A stretch of 64,000 bases of DNA from Cordia subcordata (Eukaryota > Streptophyta > Magnoliopsida > Boraginales > Cordiaceae). Location: assembly GCA_028554755.1 (NCBI GenBank), contig JAPTOF010000020.1:11978055-12042054 (forward strand), in the 5' to 3' direction. Below are positions 23,013 to 33,600 of the stretch, one piece after another. The stretch's first letter is position 1, and the number at the start of each line of letters is the position of its first letter. The position numbers were made by a program, and so were the translations under genes. The notes under the pieces were generated by a model that saw only the letters and a list, made by a program, of their open reading frames with translations, did no database searches and was not told the DNA's origin.

Positions 23013-23539
23013 ATTCACATCACCAGTTTACAAGCTAATGGCCTGCAATCTGCATATGGTTATTAGTCTTTGCATATTGAAATTAGGTGGACTCGATTGA
23101 ATTCAGATTATCAGTTTACAAAATTGATGGCCTGACATGTTCCTAATAATGAGAAAATGGTTATTATTGATTTGTATCCAGAAAGTATAACTCACATGAC
23201 AAGAAAAATAACTCAAACCCAGCAACGAAACATAAATATATACATATTCCTTTTTATTTATGTGAATTGTACCATTGGGAATTACCTTGTTTATTCAATG
23301 TTTAACTTAAATAGTACTAATAATAACATTATATTGATCTAGAAAATGGGTTAAAGCTCAATCTTCATTGACTCACGTACAATTTTCTTAAACCTTAATT
23401 ATCTTAATAAGTATAATTTTCATTAACCAATACATCTTTCATTCACTACCATTAGCATATGCTATTAGGGCTTTTCTTGAGTACCATATTTCCAAACTAA
23501 TGAAGGATCTATAACATTATTTCATAATATTATATATGT

Positions 23540-23901
23540 AACAAAGTTTACCTTAAGTATGCACTTTTTTTAAACTAATAAATATTTGCTAATATATACT
23601 AATAAAGATTTCCTTAAGTGTAAATCTTTCAAACTAATAAAGATTTTATAATATTTTTTTGACTTATTACCGTACATACCATATATACTAATAAAGTTTT
23701 CCTTACGTTAGAAAATTTTCAAAATAACAAAGTTTCCTCATCGTATATACTAATTAAGAAACTTTTCCTCAACTATACTTCTTTTGAAACTATAAAAAAA
23801 ATCTTAATATTTTTTGACTTATCTTTACACATAGTATATATATTAATAAGTTAAAACTTTCCTTAACTATTTATCTTTTTTGGAACTAATAAAAGGTTCT
23901 T

Positions 23902-23936
<35 letters not shown>

Positions 23937-24065
23937 TAATATACACACACCAATTAAAACTTCCTTAAATATACACATATTTTCAAAGTAATAAAGATTT
24001 TCTGAATATTTTTTGATTATTTTTTCACATAATATTTACACAATAAAGCTTTCCTTAATTAAATT
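23540..24065. repeat. Degenerate tandem array built on ACTAATAAAG...TTTCCTTAA
   Basis: At least six diverged copies of a unit with ACTAATAAAG, TTTTCCTTAA and CTTTT...AAACTAATAA, several followed by ATATTTTTTGACTTAT. It includes a short AT/AC microsatellite at 23902-23936. Spacing varies from about 65 to 150 bp. Confidence 0.6.
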
Positions 24066-24573
24066 TCTTTTCTTTTTAAGCACAATCTCTGATTATGGAC
24101 GATTTATTAAAGCCTAAAACTTTTCCAACACCATACTCGGCTGCTATCAACTCTTAGTCGTCGGAACTCCACCAAAACTCCTAGCTGTTTCAAGAGAGTT
24201 CACTGCAGGTATTCATCTTTGCTCATGTAATTTGTATATGAAAAAACCAGAGTATAATATGCGAATTTATTGATTTATATATATAATATGATTTTCATCT
24301 TTGTCATGTTAGTTTTTATATTTATAAACATGAACATGGATATAGACATATGCGTTTACTGATTTGCATATATAACATGATTTTTATTGTTACCATGGGA
24401 GTTAATTATTAAAAATAAATAGTTAACGGAATATGAATTTGGGATATAGATTAAATAAATAGCAACAAGTTTATTTTTATGATATATTAATTGAAGAAGA
24501 ATCAAATTGCAAGTTTTTGAAGCTGTCCAATTTTTCTTTGTACTAGTGGCGGGTTCTCTAAAAGCATCTAGCA

Positions 24574-24575
<2 letters not shown>

Positions 24576-24614
<39 letters not shown>
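24576..24614. repeat. (AT)n microsatellite
   Basis: Uninterrupted AT dinucleotides. Confidence 0.95.
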
Positions 24615-24615
<1 letters not shown>

Positions 24616-25228
24616 TTTTTTTGCAACCATGATGATTCTAGATAAAAGTTGTCCAGTAACTTCATCACGTCGGCGACATCTCAATGGCGGTGGGGTGCAT
24701 CTATAAATATTAGTTATGTGTCCATGCATTGCGTGAGCCGACTAGGAGTAAACAGAGAGTGATAAGAAGTCTTAGTGGTCTTTAGGAGCCTTTCGTAGTG
24801 GTGTGTCATAAGATTAAAGAAAGGCAGCAGAGGGCTCATCACTATATTAATAAAGTATATTATAATAATAGTTTTTGTAGTCTTTCAAGAGAAATGGTGT
24901 TGTGATATTTCACTTCCATCTAATATTGTAATTTTATGTTTCTCTTATTATTTAGTGTCAAAAAAACAGAAATTGCCCATCAAATCGAATTTCACGGTGC
25001 AGGCGATTTATTTATTTTTTTAAAAAAGAAAACCTAGAAGTGGTTGGCATTTTTTGTCCAACTTGGCGAAATCTAAATTTATTATATTTATATTTCTCAA
25101 TGATGATATGATGGCTTCCAAGAAGAGATTTTAAATTTTTTAGATAATGTACAAGCCACCAGAATACTATTGTTTGTTGCTACAGCTTCAATTTTCTTTC
25201 TTACATTGCAGAAATCTAATATATAGCA

Positions 25229-26048
25229 ATGTCAAAAGAAAAGATAAATTCCACCCATGAAGAAAGTGAAGAAGAAGAAGAGAGTAAAGAAGAAAATGAA
25301 AATGAAGGAGAGAGTGAACAAGAGTCAATATCTAATGGAGAAGAAGAGAGTGAAGAAGAAATTGATAAGGAGAATACTGAGGCTTATGATTGTGATGGCG
25401 ATAAAAGTACAACACCTGTTCTCAACCGGAAGAAGAAACAACCTGCACCACAAAACCAACAACTTCAAGAGTCTCCATCTGAAAAGGAGAGGAACAAGAA
25501 AAGGAAATTTGACTTATCACCCACTGTGTATCTGCAGAAAAACTTGTTTAGCAGAATTTAGAGTTACGAGAATGAAATTGTTCTGCTTGAAGGCTTATCA
25601 GAATTAAAGGGTAAAATAGGTGATGACTATAACCTTTTTAATTTTATTAAAACTAAACTCCATTTTAGTTGTTCAGATAATCAAGTTAAAGAGAAAGTTG
25701 AGAACAAAATACTTCAATAATCGCAACAAACCAAGAACTAAAAGGAGGTCATCTCATCCTCTTGAGTTGGAAATCGATAGATTATCTAAAGTAGTATGGG
25801 GTGGTGGTGGCAGTGCTAGTGGTGGTGGTAGTCAACTTTTCCCTTTGGGTTGCTATTCTCAACAAGCTACCAATGATATGCAACATAATGGAAGTTCAGA
25901 AAGTATTGGAGAAATGCTCGTTTTGAATGCAGCTATCTTGAATGCTTCAAATCCTTTGGAGAAGATACTAAAAGATATGTGGGAACTCCTCCCAGATTCT
26001 AAAAAAATCAAAGATAACGATCCTGTGGTGGAAGTGAAAGATGCATGA
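25229..26048 (+). pseudogene. GeBP/GPL-type transcription factor pseudogene
   Basis: The plant GeBP family consists of nuclear DNA-binding proteins with a single central DUF573 domain. Here an acidic N-terminus (25229-25380) is followed by a basic stretch KKRKFDLSP, then LFSRI and a TAG (25559-25561) where the family has Trp, then SYENEIVLLEGLSELKGK, NLFNFIKTKLHF and NQVKEKV in the same frame. Near 25700 the frame shifts; the rest continues as KYFNNRNKPR, ELEIDRLSKVVWGGGG and a C-terminal ILKDMWELLPDSKK ending TGA at 26046. One nonsense change and one frameshift break a otherwise recognisable single-exon gene. The shared order of acidic, basic, DUF573 and leucine-containing C-terminus supports the call. 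Confidence 0.78.
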
Positions 26049-27345
26049 AGTTCAAATTTACCGCGACCAACAGAGGTTGGAGTCAGAGTGGGCAAATGGG
26101 GTTCATGAAGCTCTAAATGCACCATAGAGATGCATTCGATACTGCTGCCTCCAAGAGAGATACGTTTATTCTTATATTGTTGTTAAAAACATTGGTAAAA
26201 GATTTACTTAAAACTTCTTTGGTTTTATTGAGTAACAACTGCAGCACATGTTAAAATATTATTGGTCTTACTTTTGCAGCGTGAATCTTTGTAAATCCCC
26301 CTTGACAAGCTAACGCCATTGAGAGAGTGTTTTGAAGTTTGATGATTTATAATAGCTGCATGTCAACTGAGAAATTTGCATCTAATAGTCTACTGAACTA
26401 ATCATGCAACCTGAGACAATTGCTGTTAATGTCCGTAAAACTTTTGCTTCTTCTTGTACCTTTTCAAAATGAACATAGGTTTTTGTCTGTGCTTCAACTC
26501 AATATTGCCCTCTATTAACTTAGTGAGGATGATAAGGTAGAGAATGAGTTGGTGATGAAGCATTATTCCCTTGGGGTTGTTGTATGTACCACTGGTGTTG
26601 CTGACCAATTTGAACAACAAAAAAGAAAGTTAACTGGCTGAAGAAAAGCTTTCCCGAATGAGGAAGCAGTTTCTTTTAGCGGGAAGCTTAGCCAGGCCCT
26701 TGGTTGCTGAAATAGAAATTATAGACACAGATGGGATGTGTTAAGCAACAAGAGCTCCCCACTTTTTGTTAGATTTAACAATGTGACAAGGTCTCACGGC
26801 ACTTTTTTTCTTGATGTTCTCAGTGATAAACTAGATAAATTGGCCAAAATATGTGACTATCAAATCCAGGAACACCACTTCTTTTCTTGGCCAAAATAGA
26901 AACACCAATTCAGAAATTGAATCTCTTATATGTTGATAGGTGATATGTGATCATGAAGAGATCATTTCTTGCAAAGACAACAAAGAGAATCACATTGTAG
27001 AGAAACAGAATTCCGGAGGATGAGAATCAATGATGAGGAACAGATGAGAAAATAATCTTACTTGGTGGGAGTCACAATTCTAACACATTGTTGAATGTAT
27101 CCTCCTCTCCAATTGTTGGTGAGTTTATTAATTAATTCTGCCAAGATCACATGAATTAATTAATTAATCCATAAAAATTATAAGATATATACATGATTAA
27201 TTATATTGTGTATAAGTTCATGAAAAATAAGTAAAATTTGATTTCATGAAGAACTCTCTTTGTCACTAATACGTTTTTAATAGCCATCATATATATGCAT
27301 GCAATTTCCATGCAATTACACCTGAACTATGACAGAAGGAATCTG

Positions 27346-27348
<3 letters not shown>
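26049..27348. other. Stretch without recognised genes
   Basis: Contains the second copy of a dispersed repeat (26830-27085). The remainder shows no supported frame or repeat. Confidence 0.5.
26830..27085 (+). repeat. Dispersed direct repeat, copy 2
   Basis: Same orientation as 21048-21370 and shorter; shares AACTAGATAAATTGGCC and GATATGTGATCATGAAGAG. Confidence 0.7.

Positions 27349-27395
<47 letters not shown>
27349..27395. repeat. (AT)n microsatellite abutting a MITE
   Basis: Runs directly into the terminal GAGTAAATGG of the element at 27396. Confidence 0.95.
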
Positions 27396-27398
<3 letters not shown>

Positions 27399-27945
27399 TA
27401 AATGGCATATTACTCTCCTGTAGTCTGGCATAAATGCACAATACCCCCCTAAAGTCTTCAAACTATCTGATTACTCCCTCGAACTTTTTAAACGTGTGCT
27501 CATTGCCCCCTCGCCATCTGTTTTTGGTTAGTTTTAACGGGAATTGAATTTTATGCACATGTATGACATTTTTCATTGCATAATATATATAAAAACTAAA
27601 TATTTTGGACCATTTAAGCTCTTACACTTTTTATAAAAATGCTTAACTCATTCACTCCCTAAAAACTCAAGGGGGTAATTTTGAGACTTCGGGGAGGTAT
27701 TGCGCACTTATGCCAGACTACAGGGGGGTAATATGCCATTTACTCTATATATTATGCAATGAAAAATGCAAACACACGTGCAACGCGCGTAGACTCCAAC
27801 TTCCGTCAAAACTAACCAAAAATAGACGGCGGGAGGATAATTTGCACAAGTTTACAAAGTTCGAGTTTGTAATCAGATAGTTTTGAGACTTCAGGGGGTA
27901 TTGTATATTTATGCCAGACTACATGAGGTAATATGCCATTTACTC
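27396..27945 (+). mobile_element. Composite MITE, copy A
   Basis: Ends are inverted repeats of GAGTAAATGGCATATTAC. A third copy of the terminus ends internally at 27745 (GCCATTTACTC). So the unit is a ~350-bp element (27396-27745) plus an extra ~200-bp outer arm, the outer arms pairing over ~195 bp through TTTTTCATTGCATAATATA. Insertion into an AT run hides any target duplication. No coding frame. Superfamily is uncertain; the long arms suggest Mutator-like. Confidence 0.7.
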
Positions 27946-28341
27946 TATATATGTCTAGCCGGCATAGAAATCAATTAAATTAAAAAATTAATCCAAAATA
28001 ACAATATCCATTCTAGGCACAACAATGAATTTATATATATATATTATTATGTGAAGAAAAGATAATTTTGACATTATCAGTGAAGGTTAGGATATATTAT
28101 GACATCGACCAAAAACACCTTAAGCCTTAGAACACAAGCTAAACCAATGATCCCTACGAACTCAATAACGCCGTATTATAATCCATGAGGCACTTTTTGA
28201 AATTGGTTTGATCAGTAAGTAGTTGAACACCCACTAACAAACAGCAAACGTACGCTTGATTGGGCTTTCCCCTCATCTCATCATTCTGCATCACAACCAT
28301 TAATACACTTGCATTTGAACCTCCTCAACATTCTACAAGGA

Positions 28342-28343
<2 letters not shown>
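27946..28343. other. Spacer between the two composite MITEs
   Basis: AT-rich, no gene or repeat seen other than a short AT run at about 28032-28046. Confidence 0.6.

Positions 28344-28396
<53 letters not shown>
28344..28396. repeat. (AT)n microsatellite abutting a MITE
   Basis: Runs directly into GAGTAAATGG at 28397. Confidence 0.95.
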
Positions 28397-28399
<3 letters not shown>

Positions 28400-28950
28400 T
28401 AAATGGCATATTACCCCTTGTAGTCTGGCATAAATATACAATACCCCCTGAAGTCTCAAAACTATCTGATTACCCCCTCGAACTTTTTAAACGTGTGCAA
28501 ATTGCCCCCCCCCCCCCCCGCCGTCTGTTTTTGGTTAGCTTTGACGGAAGTTGGAGTCTACGCGCGTGTGTTACGAGTGTGTTTGCATTTTTCATTGCAT
28601 AGTATATAGAGTAAATGGCATATTACCCCCTGTAGTCTGGCATAAGTGCGCAATATCCTCCTGAAGTCTCAAAATTACCCCCTTGGGTTTTTAGGGAGTG
28701 AATGAGTTAAGCGTTTTTATAAAAAGTGTAAGAGCTTAAATGGTCCAAAATATTTAATTTTTATATATATTATGCAATGAAAAACACCATACATGTGTAT
28801 AAAATTCAATTCCCGTTAAAACTAACCAAAAGCAGACGGCGAGGGGTAGTGAGCACACGTTTAAAAGTTCAAGGAGTAATCGATAGTTTTGAGACTTTAG
28901 AGGGTATTGTGCATTTATTCCGCACTACAGGTGTAATATGCCATTTACTC
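28397..28950 (-). mobile_element. Composite MITE, copy B, inverted relative to copy A
   Basis: Its reverse complement follows copy A from end to end, including the internal terminus (here at 28609) and the extra outer arm (28397-28608). A run of 15 C at 28505-28519 replaces a shorter C-rich stretch of copy A. The shared composite structure means the composite, not its parts, was copied. Confidence 0.7.
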
Positions 28951-29785
28951 TATTATATTTAAGGAGATTGCCTGTTGCTTTCATCGATTTGAGCACTTTA
29001 AACTTCTGATTCAAAAGTTCCCATCATCTCACAATCATCCCATTGTACAACTTCAATGGTGAGAGAACATTAATTCATTTTTGACTTAATTGAAATCATG
29101 ATGGCACTGACGTCCCCATTTAATACTAAGTTTCCGTTTATTTCAAGAAAATAATAACTTGTTGACAAGAATTGTTTTTGTGTGTTTGAATCTTGTATAT
29201 ATCAAAAAATATTTTTTCTATTCAGTACCCACACTTGGATAACATTTTTAGTGAGAAATTTTAATAAAGAAAATACAGTTTTTATTAGAAATATATCATT
29301 TAAATTTAAAAATAAAAATTTAAAAGTTTAGAAAATAGAAAAAGTAGAAAATTAAAAACCTAAATAATCAAAAATTTAAAATCTTAAAACATTTACTTTT
29401 GTTTTTAGATATCAATTTTTTATTTCTAATTTTTTATATTTTATATTTTTATTTTTTAACATTTTAAATTTTTGATAAATCCTAATTTGTAATTAAATTT
29501 TGAATTTTTTTACTTTTAATTTTAAAATATTTTCAATTTAAAACTTTTTTATTTTTATTTGTTTTTATTTTTTTAAACTTTTTATCCTAAAATCAATTGG
29601 GGTTATTCATTTTCTATTATTGAACAACTTGACAAAAAGACATTAACAACAGAAACCTGGACAACAATTAAACATTGCAAAAAGGGAAATATGAGTCTGT
29701 AACCTTTTTTCTATAAGTTAACAATTTTAGATGTTTGTTGTGTTGTATCGATGACAAAAGTTGATTTTTCCGCAGGTGGGAGAGG
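28951..29785. other. Very AT-rich stretch without genes
   Basis: Between about 29280 and 29580, A-rich TTTAAAA blocks are followed by complementary T-rich blocks and could fold back. No termini or target duplication identified. Confidence 0.5.
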
Positions 29786-30510
29786 TTGCCGAAGATGGCT
29801 CAATCTCATTACAAGTTTCAATCCATGTTATTCAATGGTCTAATTTATGTTTGCAACTCAAATATTGAAAAGAGAGATGTGAAGAGAAAGCGAAGTATGA
29901 CTAATGATGCAAAGATTACCTCGAATGCATCTTGTAAGAAAAAGGATAACACGATTCAATATCTAGGCAACTTTCCAACTACAAAAAAACTAGTTAATCT
30001 CGGTCAGCAGACATGTTGATTAAACATCAGTAACTTAGGATACAGAGCGGATATCATTATAAATCTTGCTAAAAGAATTCTAACTGAAAAGTTAAATTTG
30101 GACAAGATGGAAAAGATGATATCATATGATGAAATATTTCACAAGCTGAACAAAGTTAAAGGAATTGGTCCCTTCATCGGTACAAGTATTATGATGTGCA
30201 TTGGGTTCAACGAGAAAGTTCCCATAGATAGCAAAACCAAGAGACATCTAAAAGAGGTGTGGATTAAGATTAAGACTTACCTATTGTTATATATGACATA
30301 ATATGCTACCTATGCACTTTAATTTGATTAATTCTAATTTTCAATTAATTTTCAGGTTCATGAATGTGTCCCTAGCCTCAAGAAAAGAAAACAAACAGCT
30401 AAGAGACGAAGCTTTGCACCAAAATGAAACAAACTGCCCAATGTTCCATTGACATTTTTTGTGCGCAAGTTGTACAGGAAATATACACCTTTCCAATGCT
30501 TCGCATTTTG
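29786..30510 (+). pseudogene. HhH-GPD DNA glycosylase superfamily pseudogene
   Basis: A plant base-excision-repair glycosylase relic distinct from the MBD4-like copies. In one frame: FPTTKKLVNL, then a TGA (30017-30019), NLGYRADIIINLAKRI, SYDEIFHKL, the helix-hairpin-helix KVKGIGPF...IMMCIGF and the segment KVPIDSKTKRHLKE, where the Asp expected to be catalytic is kept. A GT after RHLKE (near 30257) and an acceptor before VHECV (near 30356) bound an intron-like gap. VHECVPSLKKRKQ then runs to a stop, and a later piece KLYRKYTPFQCFAFW (about 30466-30510) matches the next family block and ends at GTAATT. The N-terminal part and the last exon are missing. The hairpin differs from the common GFGPFT form (GIGPFI). 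Confidence 0.78.
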
Positions 30511-31170
30511 GTAATTAAGCGTACCCACACCTTGCCATATGTTTTCTTTACTTGGTCTTGTTTTCCTTATATCTGAGGCTTGGGTTAGTTAACTCATTAA
30601 TGAACCTACTATGAAAGCAAACTGGGGATGAAGTTGAGCGAGCTGGATCATTTAAATATCTTTCTATGATGGGTATTGTTCCTAAGGAGCAAGAGGATAT
30701 TCTTTATTAGTTTGCCAAACCAATAGTAATAGCAGCATACGTTGTGGTGCAATCTTTGACAAAAACTTCCCCTTATTCTAGTTTTATGCTTTTGTCCACT
30801 TACAGGATTTTGGGGGAATTTAGGAAATTACAAATAATTTAATGTTACACTCTCAGTTAGCACTGTTATGCTATTGTCTGCTTCTGGGAGCCTTGGAATA
30901 TTTTATTCTGCAAACTTATGTAATGGTAGTGGCTTATGTACAAAAGTACCTAATTACAATAAAACCCTATAGCACTTGCACAAGATGTATGATATGCAAC
31001 AAGAAATTAACTAGAGATCCATCGAAGATGTGTGAAATATAATAAAATTATAATACAAGTACTATATAAAGTCAAAAGTACGTTCAAGAGAGCAAAAGTC
31101 AAACATATATATATATATGTGTGTGTGTGACATGTACAAATGGAACATCTAAAATATATAACTATAACCA
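30511..31170. other. Spacer without recognised genes
   Basis: A short open segment near 30628-30700 (GDEVERAGSFKYLSMMGIV) looks coding but I do not recognise it. An AT/GT microsatellite lies at 31104-31129. Confidence 0.45.
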
Positions 31171-31676
31171 ACATTTTATACTAGATTTTGCTACCTTTTA
31201 GAACTTCTAAAAATAAGAATATAGGAACTTCTTTCGAGCTAGATACTAGATAGTCTAGCAGCCTCCCTGACAATAACATGTCTCAATATTCTTTAATTAA
31301 ACCTCACCTTCATCCCTTACATGTATTCCAACCAAACAAAAGGAATTGAAAGAGGAACAAGCAAACTTTTAATTGCGAATGGATACTAACATTAAGGAAA
31401 AGAAAAAACAATGATGTTAGTGATCTAGGCCAATTTAATCACAAAGGTAAGGTTGATTTTGCGCCAATAGCCACTCAACAAATAAGAGCAATGATCTACA
31501 AACTTTTAACATAAGCTAATGAGATAAGGACTAATAGGCGTTGTAGACCCCTAAATTTCTTGGACTTTGATCCCATTAATTTGAATGTTGTTCTTTATTA
31601 CATTTTTGTACTAAAACCAATTAAGTAGTATACAATTTTATTCGATGCAAAAAAGAATATGACTGTGCTTTTAGAC
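31171..31676 (+). repeat. Long direct repeat, copy 1
   Basis: From TTTTATACTAGATTTTGCTACC to GTGCTTTTAGACG, this ~506-bp sequence matches 38968-39552 in the same orientation, including CTCAACAAATAAGAGCAAT and CCATTAATTTGAAT. It lacks LTR-type TG...CA ends and no coding is visible. The 5.1-kb copia element at 32087 lies between the copies. Confidence 0.75.
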
Positions 31677-31790
31677 GCGTTCCCAGAAGGCGGGCCGTAT
31701 TCCTAGAGCAGGGTTGCATTCCGGGAACGTAGTCTTGTTCTGGGAACGCGGCCCTCTTTCCTGGAACGTGCTTCGCATTCTTAGAGTGCA
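31668..31790. repeat. GC-rich minisatellite around TTCC(C/T)GGAACG
   Basis: Four to five imperfect units of about 23-28 bp carrying ATTCC/GTTCC followed by GGAACG or a variant (such as GCATTCCGGGAACG and GTTCTGGGAACGCGG). Distinctly GC-rich against the surrounding AT-rich DNA. No frame. Confidence 0.55.
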
Positions 31791-32086
31791 TTTAATGCAT
31801 TTTGGAAGCGAGATTGGGTTATATTTGAAACCCTATCCAACATAGGGTCATTTTGCATAGGATATCAAAATTTGGGTAAAAAAAAAAAAAATCTGGCAAA
31901 ACCCATTTCACTTTCTTTTCCTACCAAACCCTCGATGTAAAATTCTTATTTCCAAATCTTTGCTTCTCGAGCTGCACATCGAGAATTGAAAGAAGAAGAA
32001 ATCAAAATTTAACATCCTTGGTTAATTAAGTAAGCATTATAAGTTCACTTAGTTTTGATTAATCTTAAATTACCTAGTGTATTATT

Positions 32087-32287
32087 TGTTGGAATATAGG
32101 GTTATATTTGTAAATATTGGTAGTTAGTTACTAATAATTAGTTAGAAGAGCATCTTTGATAGCTCAGCATTAGCTAACCATAAGATAATTATAACTAACT
32201 GTCTAGTTGTATTTGAGGCCTATAAATACTAAGGCTTGTAAATCATTTTCTAATAACAAGAGATCTTTCTTTTCTCACAAGCAATCA
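32087..32287 (+). repeat. 5' LTR
   Basis: 201 bp. Contains CTATAAATAC (near 32221), a probable TATA element, in both LTRs. Confidence 0.92.
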
Positions 32288-32299
32288 TGGCATCAAAGC
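32288..32299 (+). other. Primer-binding site
   Basis: TGGCATCAAAGC, two mismatches to the usual TGGTATCAGAGC, directly after the LTR. Confidence 0.8.
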
Positions 32300-32647
32300 A
32301 GGCATGGTCCTGGATCTTCTGTGAGCTTCGAAGCCCATCTCCAATGGCTTGCTAGCTCATCAAACAAGGATTTTGATCCATCAAACTGTTAGATTACCTC
32401 TTTGCAAGTCAATCTTTCCTTATTTTTCCTTCAATTTTTTCCTTCTGGCTTAAATTTTTTTTCATCAAATTTGTTGCAAATTTTAGCATTTTCTTCATCA
32501 CAAGTTCTCTCAAAACCTACTCAAATCTTTTCACCCATCTTTGATTTCTTGATCATTGCTGTTTCTCTTCATCGCGAACCTCTTAATCGATTTAGTTTTC
32601 AAATCTTATCACAAAATCATACAATCTCCTCAAATCTCATTTTTTAA

Positions 32648-33600
32648 TTGAAAACCCTAACCCTAACCTTAACAGAGTATTCATGGCACGCCTTGGATCA
32701 ATCACTTTCTCAGTGTGAAATTGCTTTTGTAGTATTTCCTACATATGTCTACATCGAATTGGATACTCAGAATCATCTCTTTTGGAAAACTCAGTCTCAA
32801 TCCTTTCTCAAGGCTTGTAAACTGTTTGATCATGTTATAGGTAAAGTTCCTTGCCCTAGCCATGTCATGAGACACACTGATGGTTCAATTTCTCCTAATC
32901 CTGAATACACAAATTGGCAAGACATTGATAAATATATGTAGAGTGGCTTCTATGCCTCTGTGTCCACTTCCATTTTGAGCCACATTTATCAACTCAATAC
33001 TTCCTCTGAAATCTAGTTTGCTATAGAGCAAAGGTTTCAATCTAGCAGTAGATCCTTAGTGTATCAACTAAGGCATAGATTGTAGAATATCACTAAAGAA
33101 GCAAAAACAATTTAGGCCTACACTGATGAAGTCAAAGCTATTGTAGATGCTTTAGCTAGAGCAAATGAACCTCTAAAAGATACAGATATTGTCTACTATA
33201 TTCTCTAAGGGTTACCTGTTGCCTATGATACTATTAGGACCTCCATTAGAGTTAGACTAGAAACTGTGACTATTTCTGAGCTTATCAGTCTTCTCATAAA
33301 TGAAGAGCTTAATCTTGCCTTTAAATCTAAGCTCAACTTGATTGACTTTACTGTTTCTCAAAACAATCAAGAGCTCAAAGCTGCCTTATGTACTAATTCT
33401 ATTGCTCAAAGAGGCAAAGGTAGAGGCAGAGCTTTTAACACTAATTCTAGGGGCAAAGGGTAGAGAGGTCAAGGAAGGGCTCAAAAGTCCAATAACTCTA
33501 ATAGTCAGTCTATTGGTCTTGTGTGTCAAATTTGTGGTAAACCCAACCACAGTCTCTTTAGTGTTGGCATAGACTTGACACTGAGAATTACTACTATGTC
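32648..33600 (+). pseudogene. copia gag, inactivated
   Basis: Gag-type sequence runs in one frame from about 32648 (ALDQSLSQCEIAF, HLFWKTQSQSF, then the QRFQSSSRSLVYQLRHRL block and INEELNL) to the zinc knuckle CQICGKPNH at about 33525. In-frame stops lie at 32939, 33014, 33083, 33113, 33206 and 33461. A frameshift near 33560 separates the first zinc ligands from the usual CWH(R) end, which resumes at 33562 in another frame. Gag would package the RNA; this copy cannot encode it. Confidence 0.85.

Larger units (their letters stand above)
23013..25228. other. AT-rich stretch with degenerate repeats
   Basis: Starts with an ~88-bp spaced duplication (TCA(C/G)...CAGTTTACAA...GATGGCCTG, near 23015 and 23100), then the repeat array at 23540-24065 and an AT microsatellite at 24576-24614. 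No gene recognised; the end is the presumed 5' region of the GeBP-like relic. Confidence 0.5.

Noticed and set aside
23902..23936. CRISPR-like or other spaced array
   Set aside because: Simple AT/AC microsatellite within a degenerate AT-rich array; no repeat-spacer structure anywhere in the window.
28309..28602. 97-codon frame with an Ile-Tyr run
   Set aside because: It is the AT microsatellite read through into a MITE; no gene support.
30628..30760. Possible myosin-like or other exon (YLSMMGIVPKEQED)
   Set aside because: Similarity is too short and followed by a stop; I cannot support a family.
32655..32675. Telomere-like CCCTAACCCTAA
   Set aside because: Only about two units, within the Gag coding region of the copia element; not an interstitial telomere.
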